Shown here: piece by piece, positions 1 to 6,532 of the stretch
Layout of the letters: the number at the start of each line of letters is the position of its first letter
Position numbering within the stretch: position 1 is the stretch's first letter
Source of the DNA: Mollicutes bacterium
Lineage (GTDB): Bacteria > Bacillota_I > Bacilli_A > Izemoplasmatales > Izemoplasmataceae
Length of the DNA stretch: 10,943 nucleotides
Reading direction: 5' to 3'
NCBI GenBank assembly: GCA_003551405.1
Contig: PUMO01000140.1
Span: 1-10,943, forward strand
Notes under the pieces: model-generated
Databases searched by the model: none
Told to the model about the DNA's origin: nothing
The model's input: only the letters and a program-made list of their open reading frames with translations
Translations under genes and position numbers: made by a program

Positions 1-489
1 AATGAAGACTTGGTCATCGTCTCGCCTGATCATGGTGGTGCAGTCCGTGCACGCACGATGGGAAATGCCATGGGCGCGCCGATAGCGATTATTGATAAGA
101 GCCGTCCAGAGGCCAATGAGGTTGAAATGATGGGTATTGTCGGTGATGTTAGCGACCGAATCGCAATTATTATTGATGACTTGATTGACACTGCCGGCAC
201 AATCAGTAGCGCCTCACACGCACTTAAGGATGCAGGTGCCAAAACCGTTTATGCTGCGTGTACACACGCGATTTTTTCTCCACCCGCCAAAGAACGCATT
301 GATGAAAGTGCAATAGAAGAAATTGTTACGACAAATACAATTGAATTGAGTCCAGAACAAAAATCGGATAAGGTCAAACAGTTGAGCGTGGCTAATCTTA
401 TCGGACAAAGCATTTTAAACATAATTATGGATAAACCATTGAGTCAATTGTTTGAAGCGTCTACAAAGCAAAAGCGTTATCGACAGTAA
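1..489 (+). CDS. prs: Ribose-phosphate pyrophosphokinase (PRPP synthetase), C-terminal part, 5' truncated by window edge
   Basis: Cytoplasmic enzyme making PRPP from ribose 5-phosphate and ATP, the precursor for purines, pyrimidines, NAD, His and Trp. The reading frame is open from base 1 (Asn-Glu-Asp-Leu-Val-Ile-Val), so only about the last 162 codons of a family protein of roughly 315 residues are present and the start lies outside. Visible signatures are SPDHGG followed by a basic stretch, the family segment IAIIDKSRP, the PRPP-binding loop DDLIDTAGT at bases 175-201, and the late motif KQLSVANLI. The C-terminus runs about a dozen Lys/Arg/Gln-rich residues past the usual Leu-Phe end. The TAA stop at 487-489 forms the left edge of a palindromic terminator shared with convergent hflX. 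Family assignment is very secure. Confidence 0.96.
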   Translation, partial: NEDLVIVSPDHGGAVRARTMGNAMGAPIAIIDKSRPEANEVEMMGIVGDVSDRIAIIIDDLIDTAGTISSASHALKDAGAKTVYAACTHAIFSPPAKERIDESAIEEIVTTNTIELSPEQKSDKVKQLSVANLIGQSILNIIMDKPLSQLFEASTKQKRYRQ

Positions 490-516
490 AAAAAGCCTGC
501 ATGCAGGCTTTTTTTA
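487..516. terminator. Bidirectional intrinsic terminator between convergent prs and hflX
   Basis: Core GCCTGCATGCAGGC (495-508) is flanked by seven A (488-494) and seven T (509-515). The whole of 487-516 is a perfect inverted repeat, giving a GC-rich hairpin plus a U-tract on either strand. The outermost trinucleotides are TAA (prs stop) and TTA (hflX stop, read on the minus strand), so one symmetrical element ends translation and transcription of both genes. Seen directly; terminator function is inferred from structure. Confidence 0.9.
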
Positions 517-1755
517 TACTTCGTAGTTTTTTAATCGACCCTTTATGTGCGTATCAACGCGTGCTTTAATTTTGACGGAGTCGTTTTCATAATCAGTCGT
601 AATGATTTCAGACGCTTCATTGAGGAGATTGATAATGTCCCCTTCAGAATGCGGAATCTTGTAAACAACGGTAGTATCATGCTTGAACAGAAGTTTGGGA
701 ATCATATCCACAAGGCCTTTGACATTGGTCCCTTCTTTTAAGGACACTTTTACCGAAGGATTTAGGTTGTGCGGAATAATATCACTGGTTAGATCACTTT
801 TGTTAAAAACATAAAGCGTTTCTATTTCGTCCGCGCCAAGTTCTTTTAAAACCTTGTCGGTTGTATGTATCTGATCGAGATAGTAAGGATGCGAAAAATC
901 AATGACATGGACGATCAGGTCCGCTTCCCTGATTTCTTCTAAAGTTGATTTGAATGATTCAACCAAGTCATGCGGTAAGTTCGCTATGAACCCGATGGTA
1001 TCGGTGATGGTAAAGGGGCGTTTATCTTTTAATTGAATACGCCGAGTTGTCGTTTCAAGCGTGGAAAATACTTGGTCTTTTGTTAGGGTGGTTTGTGGGT
1101 TTTCGCTTTGGTCATATTCAAGTAATGTGTTGAGTAACGTGCTTTTGCCTGCATTGGTGTAGCCTACAATCGCGACATTCTTGATATGGCCCTCACGCCG
1201 CTGTTTACGGTTCGTTTGTCTTACGGTAACAATATTTTTAAGCTGACGTTCAAGTGTGGAAATTTCTTTTTCAATCTTACGTCGGTCCAGTTCCAGTTTC
1301 TTCTCACCGGGTCCTTTTTGACCGATGCCCCCTTGTTGTTGTTCGAAGGAATTGCGCATGGCACTGAGGCGTGGTTTTAGATATTTGAGTTGTGCAATTT
1401 CCACTTGAAGCATGGCTTCTTTCGTTTTCGCTTTTTTCGCAAAAATTTCAAGTATGAGTAAGGTGCGGTCAATAACCGCTTTATCAAATACATCTTCAAG
1501 GTTGCGCAGTTGTGTATTGGTTAATTCTTCGTTAAAAATGACATAGTCAATATCATAGAGGGTTACATAATCTTTCACTTCATCAAGTTTACCTTTTCCA
1601 ATCTTATGGGATGATGTTGTGGCATCACTTTTTTGTTTAAACCGTTTCACCACATTGATATGCAATGAATCGGCCAAATTATCAAGTTCATCCATATAAT
1701 AATCAAGCATGCCCTTCTTAAAGTAGTCGATGCCAATCAGTATCGCTTTTTTCAT
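514..1755 (-). CDS. hflX: GTPase HflX, ribosome-associated
   Basis: HflX-family GTPase of 413 residues; family members bind the 50S subunit and can split or rescue stalled ribosomes. The N-terminal HflX domain (about 1-190) includes the family linker GGIG-QKGPGEKKLELDRR (142-159) and a helical Lys/Arg-rich stretch. The G domain has P-loop GYTNAGKS (198-205), a Thr-rich switch I (about 222-238), DTIGF (252-256) and NKSD (318-321); a short C-terminal domain follows. The start is Met-Lys-Lys-Ala-Ile at 1755, because GGAGGG (1766-1761) lies five to six bases upstream; an upstream in-frame start at 1827 would translate the nrdJ terminator hairpin. It lies downstream of nrdJ but behind that terminator, so expression may be partly independent. 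The linker reads QKGPGEKK instead of the commoner TRGPGETK, a variant within the family. Very secure. Confidence 0.95.
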   Translation of the reverse strand: MKKAILIGIDYFKKGMLDYYMDELDNLADSLHINVVKRFKQKSDATTSSHKIGKGKLDEVKDYVTLYDIDYVIFNEELTNTQLRNLEDVFDKAVIDRTLLILEIFAKKAKTKEAMLQVEIAQLKYLKPRLSAMRNSFEQQQGGIGQKGPGEKKLELDRRKIEKEISTLERQLKNIVTVRQTNRKQRREGHIKNVAIVGYTNAGKSTLLNTLLEYDQSENPQTTLTKDQVFSTLETTTRRIQLKDKRPFTITDTIGFIANLPHDLVESFKSTLEEIREADLIVHVIDFSHPYYLDQIHTTDKVLKELGADEIETLYVFNKSDLTSDIIPHNLNPSVKVSLKEGTNVKGLVDMIPKLLFKHDTTVVYKIPHSEGDIINLLNEASEIITTDYENDSVKIKARVDTHIKGRLKNYEV

Positions 1756-1760
1756 GAGTA

Positions 1761-1767
1761 TCCCTCC
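1761..1767 (-). promoter_or_regulatory. Ribosome-binding site deciding the hflX start
   Basis: The minus strand reads GGAGGGA immediately before a five-base spacer and the ATG at 1755-1753. It fixes the start at the shorter HflX form beginning Met-Lys-Lys-Ala. Confidence 0.85.
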
Positions 1768-1774
1768 TACTTTT

Positions 1775-1783
1775 ATTTTATCA
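1775..1783 (-). promoter_or_regulatory. Possible extended -10 promoter for hflX
   Basis: The minus strand reads TGATAAAAT (1783-1775), matching an extended -10 (TG-n-TAAAAT) but with no convincing -35 box. It lies just past the nrdJ terminator and would give a very short leader starting near 1768, barely covering the ribosome-binding site. Weak; hflX might instead rely on read-through from nrdJ. Confidence 0.3.
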
Positions 1784-1800
1784 TGAAATGCTTGCAAGAT

Positions 1801-1836
1801 TAAAAAAAGAAGGTGATTGATCGTCAATCACCTTCT
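1801..1836 (-). terminator. Intrinsic terminator of nrdJ
   Basis: A perfect 13-bp stem pairs AGAAGGTGATTGA (1808-1820) with TCAATCACCTTCT (1824-1836) around a three-base loop. On the minus strand it is followed by a run of seven T (complement of A 1802-1808, partly within the stem base). It starts a few bases after the nrdJ stop (1844-1842). Poly-T occurs on the minus strand only, so it acts on nrdJ. Confidence 0.88.
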
Positions 1837-1841
1837 AATAT

Positions 1842-4364
1842 TTACAGTCCACATTTAACTTGTGCGTTACAGTTGGTGCATGTGTGGCAGCCACCCATGT
1901 TTTCGATGGTACCTTCCATACATACTGGACATAAATCGCCAGCATCCGTACCAATATTTCGGTCCTGACGGTCTTTTCTTAGTTGCTTGACGTTGGGTTC
2001 CTTTTTCGGCTCAACACTTTCTTCATGAACATGAATGCCGAAGTCTTTAATGTCCACTTGCTTTTTATCTTTGTCGTCTTTAGATAGAGACAAGACTTGT
2101 GCATCACGAGAACCATCCACATAGACGGTACCGCCTTTGGCGCCACCGGCATAAAGGCGACGATAGATTGATTCGACTTCTTCTACAGTGTAGCCTTCAG
2201 GCGCGTTCACGGTTTTTGAAATACTTGAATCAACCCACGTTTGAATGGTTGTTTGCATATCAACATGCGCTTCTGGTGGGAGGTCCATGGCACTCACAAA
2301 CGTATCTGGGAGATTGTTCGCATCATACTCAGGATGGACTTTCAGATAGTTTTCCACAATGCTTGCATTGACTTCGATGAATTTACCCAGGCGCCCACTG
2401 CGGAAATATGTAAAGGCAAAGTATGGCTCTAGCCCGGTGGATACGCCAACCATGGTTCCTGTGGAACCTGTCGGTGCAATGGTCAGTAAGTGGGAGTTGC
2501 GAATGCCGTGTTTTTCAATGCCCTTGCGTATACGCTCTGGGAGTTTCTGAAGGTAACCGCTACTAAGCATTTTCTCACGGTTTTCTTCTGTTTCAAGATA
2601 TGCAAAGGGGCCTTTTTCTTTGGCGAGTTCGATGCTTGTTTCATACGATTTAGTCGCAATGAATTTAAATAGTTCATCGATAAATGGCAAGTCTTCTTTG
2701 GCGCCGTATTTACGGTGTGTCCAAATCAAGAGATCGTGCAGTCCCATGACCCCTAAACCGATGCGGCGTTCACCAAGTGCCTGTTTACGGTTTTCTTCAA
2801 GGAAATAATGGGTTTTATCTATGACATTATCCAATAAACGTACTGAACGACGGATGGTTTGTTCAAGTTTTTTCCAGTCAACATCTTCTTGTTCATGGTC
2901 AACCATGTTAGCGAGGTTGATGGCAGCTAAATTACATACACTGTAGGGAGCAAGCGGCTGTTCCCCACATGGATTGGTTGAAACTACCTTGTTATCATAA
3001 GCGACCGCGTTGGTATCGTTGTTTGCGTTGTCGATGAAGAAGATACCGGGTTCTGCTGAATAGGTGGCACAAACATTGATAAGATTCCATAAGTCTTTAG
3101 CTTTGACTGTGTGGTGGACTTTGCTTGCATATCCCATGTTTTCCCAGGTTCTCACATCGCCAATATCGCCCCAAAGACGATCATAATCAGCTTTATCTTT
3201 TTCATCATAAGCGTCGATGTCTGGGAATTTGAGTTCATGCATTTCATCACTTTCGACGGCTTGCATGAAATCGTTGGTGATGGCTACAGAGATATTGGCG
3301 CCACTTAGATATTCTGGATCGTTAACTTCATAGTGACCGCCTTTATTTAAGCGGTCCCACGCCTTATCAATGATTTTCTTAGAAAATAACGACGCGTCTT
3401 TTTGACTTTGTTCAACGATGTACTCATTGATTTCCTGTTCCTCTTCAGTAAGGGGAACGAACTTGAGTTTATTCTCAGCAGCGCGTTTGATGAGGGGTTC
3501 GTCAAAGGTTTCTTTGATGAACTGTAAAATTCGTGGATTTTGCATTTTGGAAATGATGAACTCAATGACATCTGGATGCCAATCCGCCAACATGATCATT
3601 TGCGCGCCTCGCCGTGAACCGCCCTGTTCGACGAGATGCGTCAATTGTGAAAGGTCGTTGAGCCATGAAACAGACCCGCTTGACTTTCCGTTCACGCCTT
3701 TTGCGAGGGCGTTTTTTGGACGCAAAGTGCTACCGTTGGTACCGACACCGCCACCACGGGACATAATTTCCATGACTTGTTTACGGTGCTCACTGATGCC
3801 TTCACGTGAGTCATGAATAAAAGGCATGACAAAACAATTGAAGTAGGTTACTTCGGTTTGTGAGCCCGCACCAAACAAAATACGTCCGGCTGGAACAAGG
3901 TTCATCTCACTTACCTCTTCAAAGAAAGCCTCTTTGATGGCTTCGCTTTCTTCTTCACCTAGATGTGCAGACACCCTTTTAGCAATCTGCTCAAAGAACA
4001 GCTCCAAAGGCTTATCGACTTGCCTAATAGGCCGTGTAATGCGTCCAAATTCATCCGCATCTTCGGTTTGTGAAATATATTCGTCTTCTACTTTTATACT
4101 GACCGTATCATTATTGATAGCATCTACAATTCCCACACCGCGTGCTGGAAACTTTGGGTCGTCTCTAACGACAGTGAGCACCAAGTCTCCTTCTTTTAGT
4201 GTTTTTAAGTTGAGGTCTTTTTGTGTATAGCGGTCAAGCATGACCAGCCTGCTCACTCCCTCCAATGACTTTTCCATATCGTCTGTGATAGGATAAAGGT
4301 GGGTGAAGTGCTTGTTGATCTCTTCATTGATGGATTGAATCATTGCTTGTGAATATTTGGGCAT
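1842..4364 (-). CDS. nrdJ: Class II (adenosylcobalamin-dependent) ribonucleotide reductase
   Basis: Makes deoxyribonucleotides using a thiyl radical generated from adenosylcobalamin, so it works with or without oxygen. 840 residues, full length. In order: an N-terminal helical region with VSRLVMLDRYTQKD (37-50), a small beta-rich segment (about 56-115), then the ten-stranded barrel. Catalytic residues are readable: N464-P-C466-G-E468 (finger-loop thiyl Cys with Asn and Glu), and the redox pair C177 (YFNCF) and C477, the latter 11 residues after C466 as in the family. Also present are GGGVGTNGSTLRP (204-216), the phosphate-binding APTGSTGTMVG (630-640), and a Cys-rich tail (C812, C815, C826, C829, C832, C838) that fits disulfide relay and/or zinc binding. 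Start chosen at 4364 (Met-Pro-Lys-Tyr) because GGAGGG lies six bases upstream. It matches the NrdJ type found in Bacillaceae. No cobalamin riboswitch is seen upstream. Very secure. Confidence 0.97.
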   Translation of the reverse strand: MPKYSQAMIQSINEEINKHFTHLYPITDDMEKSLEGVSRLVMLDRYTQKDLNLKTLKEGDLVLTVVRDDPKFPARGVGIVDAINNDTVSIKVEDEYISQTEDADEFGRITRPIRQVDKPLELFFEQIAKRVSAHLGEEESEAIKEAFFEEVSEMNLVPAGRILFGAGSQTEVTYFNCFVMPFIHDSREGISEHRKQVMEIMSRGGGVGTNGSTLRPKNALAKGVNGKSSGSVSWLNDLSQLTHLVEQGGSRRGAQMIMLADWHPDVIEFIISKMQNPRILQFIKETFDEPLIKRAAENKLKFVPLTEEEQEINEYIVEQSQKDASLFSKKIIDKAWDRLNKGGHYEVNDPEYLSGANISVAITNDFMQAVESDEMHELKFPDIDAYDEKDKADYDRLWGDIGDVRTWENMGYASKVHHTVKAKDLWNLINVCATYSAEPGIFFIDNANNDTNAVAYDNKVVSTNPCGEQPLAPYSVCNLAAINLANMVDHEQEDVDWKKLEQTIRRSVRLLDNVIDKTHYFLEENRKQALGERRIGLGVMGLHDLLIWTHRKYGAKEDLPFIDELFKFIATKSYETSIELAKEKGPFAYLETEENREKMLSSGYLQKLPERIRKGIEKHGIRNSHLLTIAPTGSTGTMVGVSTGLEPYFAFTYFRSGRLGKFIEVNASIVENYLKVHPEYDANNLPDTFVSAMDLPPEAHVDMQTTIQTWVDSSISKTVNAPEGYTVEEVESIYRRLYAGGAKGGTVYVDGSRDAQVLSLSKDDKDKKQVDIKDFGIHVHEESVEPKKEPNVKQLRKDRQDRNIGTDAGDLCPVCMEGTIENMGGCHTCTNCNAQVKCGL

Positions 4365-4370
4365 AATTTT

Positions 4371-4376
4371 CCCTCC
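4371..4376 (-). promoter_or_regulatory. Ribosome-binding site deciding the nrdJ start
   Basis: The minus strand reads GGAGGG, six bases before the ATG at 4364-4362. The in-frame ATG 21 bases further upstream overlaps this site and is rejected. Confidence 0.85.
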
Positions 4377-4396
4377 ATAGTTCAAGTGTAGACCAT

Positions 4397-4407
4397 ATTA
4401 TATAGCA
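4397..4407 (-). promoter_or_regulatory. Probable -10 region of the nrdJ promoter
   Basis: The minus strand reads TGCTATATAAT (4407-4397), containing a perfect TATAAT (4402-4397) and an overlapping extended form TGC-TATATA. Transcription would start near 4390, leaving a leader of about 25 bases that holds only the ribosome-binding site. No good -35 lies at 17 bases (TAGAAT there). Confidence 0.55.
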
Positions 4408-4524
4408 TTAGACTTTTTGATTCTAGTCCTTGACATACGCTTTCTTTAAATTGTGTTGTCAAAATGCTTTAATGACGCTTTTGGTTAGATTTATAAAAAA
4501 ATATGACACTGTAAAAAAGGGTCA

Positions 4525-4552
4525 ATGACTTATTATTATTCTATGGTATAAT
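4525..4552 (+). promoter_or_regulatory. Probable cdaA operon promoter
   Basis: Extended -10 TGGTATAAT (TATAAT at 4547-4552, TG at 4544-4545) with a weak -35 ATGACT at 4525-4530 and a 16-base spacer. Start of transcription is expected near 4559, about 50 bases before the cdaA ATG. A second TATAAT at 4583-4588 lies too close to the start codon to be the main promoter but could be an alternative. The -35 overlaps the dyad GTCA-A-TGAC. Confidence 0.6.
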
Positions 4553-4608
4553 CAACCATGATACAATGCAATTGCGTTATTTTATAATGTAGCAAAGGCG
4601 GTGAGCGC

Positions 4609-5349
4609 ATGCATGAATTCGATATTCTCCTCATAAATACGTACTTATTGGCGATTTTTTCAATGGTTGTGCGGAATAAAATAAATGCCATTACCATGCG
4701 CACACTCAAGGTGCTGACATTTTTGATGGCTGTGCTTTTTTATTGGACACTGTTCACAAATCTTGATGCGATTGACACATGGGCATTCATGCTCAGTAGA
4801 GCCGTCCCACTGTTGGTGGTAATAGTGGTTATTATCAACTATGAGTTTAGACTTTTAATGGAAGCGGTAGGGGTTAAGCGTGGTCGTTTGATCTCCAATG
4901 CCATCAAGGATGATGTGAAAAACGAATTAATTCACGGCATTGATTATTTATCACGCCATAAAATCGGCGCGATTATTACCTTTGAGCGTAATGATTCATT
5001 ACAAGAGTATATTGATCATGCCTTTAGCATCGAAGCGCCGCTTTCAAGCGAACTCATTGGCAGTATGTTTATGCCCAACACGCCACTGCACGATGGTGCG
5101 GTTATTGTCAAAGACAATATTATTAAATGTGCAGGCGCGTATTTCCCACCGTCTGAGAGTGAAAAAATCCCTAAAAACATGGGCTCACGCCACCGGGCTG
5201 CGATTGGGATCTCTGAGCGCAATGATTCGTTCACGGTTGTTGTGAGTGAAGAAAGCGGCGCAATCAGTGTTACGATAGATGGATACCTTGATGAAGACAT
5301 TTCCCGAGAATCATTGATTTTATATCTCGAAAAATATCTTCAAAATTAA
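4609..5349 (+). CDS. cdaA: Membrane diadenylate cyclase, CdaA/DacA type
   Basis: Condenses two ATP into the second messenger c-di-AMP, which controls potassium and osmolyte transport. 246 residues. The N-terminal third has about three hydrophobic helices (about 6-21, 33-50, 59-77) that would anchor it in the membrane, followed by the cytoplasmic DAC (DisA_N) domain from about 85. Catalytic motifs are present: MPNTPLHDGA (155-164, with D162-G-A) and GSRHRAA (192-198), plus SEESG (213-217). The second motif has Ser where most homologues have Thr (GTRHRAA), a conservative change. The ATG at 4609 is preceded by AAGGCGGTGAG. In most Firmicutes cdaA is followed by cdaR and glmM; here neither is present and the next gene, 21 bases on, encodes a membrane PAS/pseudo-GGDEF protein. 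Enzyme identity is very secure. Confidence 0.95.
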   Translation: MHEFDILLINTYLLAIFSMVVRNKINAITMRTLKVLTFLMAVLFYWTLFTNLDAIDTWAFMLSRAVPLLVVIVVIINYEFRLLMEAVGVKRGRLISNAIKDDVKNELIHGIDYLSRHKIGAIITFERNDSLQEYIDHAFSIEAPLSSELIGSMFMPNTPLHDGAVIVKDNIIKCAGAYFPPSESEKIPKNMGSRHRAAIGISERNDSFTVVVSEESGAISVTIDGYLDEDISRESLILYLEKYLQN

Positions 5350-5370
5350 TGTAGTAAAAGGGGGACGACC

Positions 5371-6522
5371 ATGCTGGTTTGGTTGAATGTGACAGTCATG
5401 ATTTTTATTGTCTGGGCGCTATTGATTGCCTTCAAAAAAATTCGAACCAAAAAGGGTGATTTGGACTCCCTCGTTTTTGTGGCCGCCCTGGGCGCTTATT
5501 TACTGTTTGATGTGTATGCCCTTACGGAGGTCCCCGGGTTTATTTTGGATATTCTCATTTATGGTGGATTCTTCTTAACGGTATTTTTATTTAATATTCG
5601 TGAAGTGTTTGCCAAGGATGTCACAAAAGAAAAACTCAACGCGCTCAATAAGGAATACCGCAAACTCAGCGACCGAAGTGAAATGCTTAGAATGCGGTTT
5701 GTTCGTTTGCTTGATATGGTCGACTCAGGCATCATGTTCCGTAGTGAAAATGGCAGTGTGTTTGGGACGGATCAATTACTTGATATCTTCAACTTTGAAA
5801 ACAATGAATTTTCGTTTGATGCGCTTTTACATATCATGCATCCTGATGACAAACGAACGTATATGGAAGTCCTTGATTGTCTTGGGAAAAAACATTCTAC
5901 GTATACGGTTCATTACCGCTTAAACAAAGAAACAGGGTATAGCTGGTTTAAAGAACGTGGCACCTATTTGAAACATAAAGGCAAACCGATGTATATTGCA
6001 TTGGTTGATGCACTTGATATTAAGGCGTATCCCAAAAGCAATATCGAGGTATTAAATAATTTGACCATTGGTGAATCGTATTTTGAGCATCTACAAAAAC
6101 TCAGCCGCAAAGGGTCCCCCTACACCATTGTGACGTTTGAGATCAGCAACATTCCACAAATTAACAACCGTTACGGCCGCGACATTGGAGATTTAATGAT
6201 GGGCGAATATTTGAGTAAACTCAGTTATCAGTTCTTAAAGGACATTCATGCTGTTTTTCGTCTGGGCGGGATTCGTTTTGCGATGGTTATTGAAGATCAG
6301 CGCAAAGCACAGATGCTTAAGCGTGCCCTTGAAGAGGGCGGAGACCTTATCAATTATACAATGCAATTCGGCGCGGCTAAAGAGAGCGTTTTTCCAGCCT
6401 TTGGCATCCTCGAGGTCAAGCATTTTGATGAACCGATTGATGAGCTTGCCGCGCGTGCTGAGAAGGCACTGGAAATCGCACTGGATGAAAAAACCCAGGA
6501 CATATACTTCGTAATAAGTTAG
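5371..6522 (+). CDS. Membrane protein with PAS-like and degenerate GGDEF domains, probable signalling regulator
   Basis: 383 residues, no family name recognised for the whole. Three hydrophobic segments (about 4-21, 32-51, 55-75) lead into a charged, probably coiled-coil linker (81-115). Next is a PAS-like domain: HIMHPDDKRTYMEVL (154-168), then a region with YSWFKERGTYL and PMYIALVDALDIKAY resembling PAS_3 strands. The last part (about 228-383) has the GGDEF fold pattern INNRYGRDIGD (264-274) and FRLGGIRFAMV (296-306). The signature GGDEF is changed to Gly-Gly-Ile-Arg-Phe (299-303), and the first metal Asp position appears to be Glu256, so diguanylate cyclase activity is unlikely; GTP or nucleotide sensing is possible. 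ATG at 5371 has AAAGGGGG six bases upstream. The TAG stop (6520-6522) overlaps the ribosome-binding site of the next gene. The order TM-PAS-degenerate GGDEF recalls the c-di-AMP phosphodiesterase GdpP, but no DHH/DHHA1 domain follows. Co-transcription with cdaA suggests a role in c-di-AMP control (inference). Confidence 0.75.
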   Translation: MLVWLNVTVMIFIVWALLIAFKKIRTKKGDLDSLVFVAALGAYLLFDVYALTEVPGFILDILIYGGFFLTVFLFNIREVFAKDVTKEKLNALNKEYRKLSDRSEMLRMRFVRLLDMVDSGIMFRSENGSVFGTDQLLDIFNFENNEFSFDALLHIMHPDDKRTYMEVLDCLGKKHSTYTVHYRLNKETGYSWFKERGTYLKHKGKPMYIALVDALDIKAYPKSNIEVLNNLTIGESYFEHLQKLSRKGSPYTIVTFEISNIPQINNRYGRDIGDLMMGEYLSKLSYQFLKDIHAVFRLGGIRFAMVIEDQRKAQMLKRALEEGGDLINYTMQFGAAKESVFPAFGILEVKHFDEPIDELAARAEKALEIALDEKTQDIYFVIS

Positions 6523-6532
6523 GTGATTAAAC

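Larger units (their letters stand above)
4365..4608. promoter_or_regulatory. Divergent intergenic region between nrdJ and cdaA
   Basis: About 244 AT-rich bases carrying outward-facing promoters for both flanking genes. It contains TTGACA (4430-4435) and its inverted copy TGTCAA (4457-4462), GTCA-A-TGAC (4521-4529), further TGAC copies at 4473 and 4504, and a GCAATTGC palindrome (4568-4575). No open reading frame, no riboswitch core and no terminator were recognised in it. Confidence 0.7.

Noticed and set aside
1756..1827. Longer N-terminus for HflX starting at 1827
   Set aside because: The extra 24 codons translate the nrdJ terminator hairpin and cross the proper ribosome-binding site.
1842..2080. 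Unusual extra domain at the NrdJ C-terminus
   Set aside because: The Cys-rich tail is normal for class II reductases; likewise the N-terminal beta-rich segment is typical of the Bacillaceae NrdJ type.
3418..3816. 132-codon open frame on the + strand inside nrdJ
   Set aside because: It is antisense to strongly conserved NrdJ coding sequence, has no ribosome-binding site and low-complexity Ser/Cys/Arg-rich translation typical of shadow frames.
4430..4462. TTGACA and TGTCAA as classic -35 boxes
   Set aside because: Neither has a reasonable -10 at 16-18 bases on its own strand; kept only as a possible operator dyad.
4365..4480. Cobalamin riboswitch or NrdR box upstream of nrdJ
   Set aside because: No B12-box-like core is readable and the leader is too short. 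A sequence ACACAATTTAAAG on the minus strand (about 4456-4444) only loosely resembles an NrdR box.
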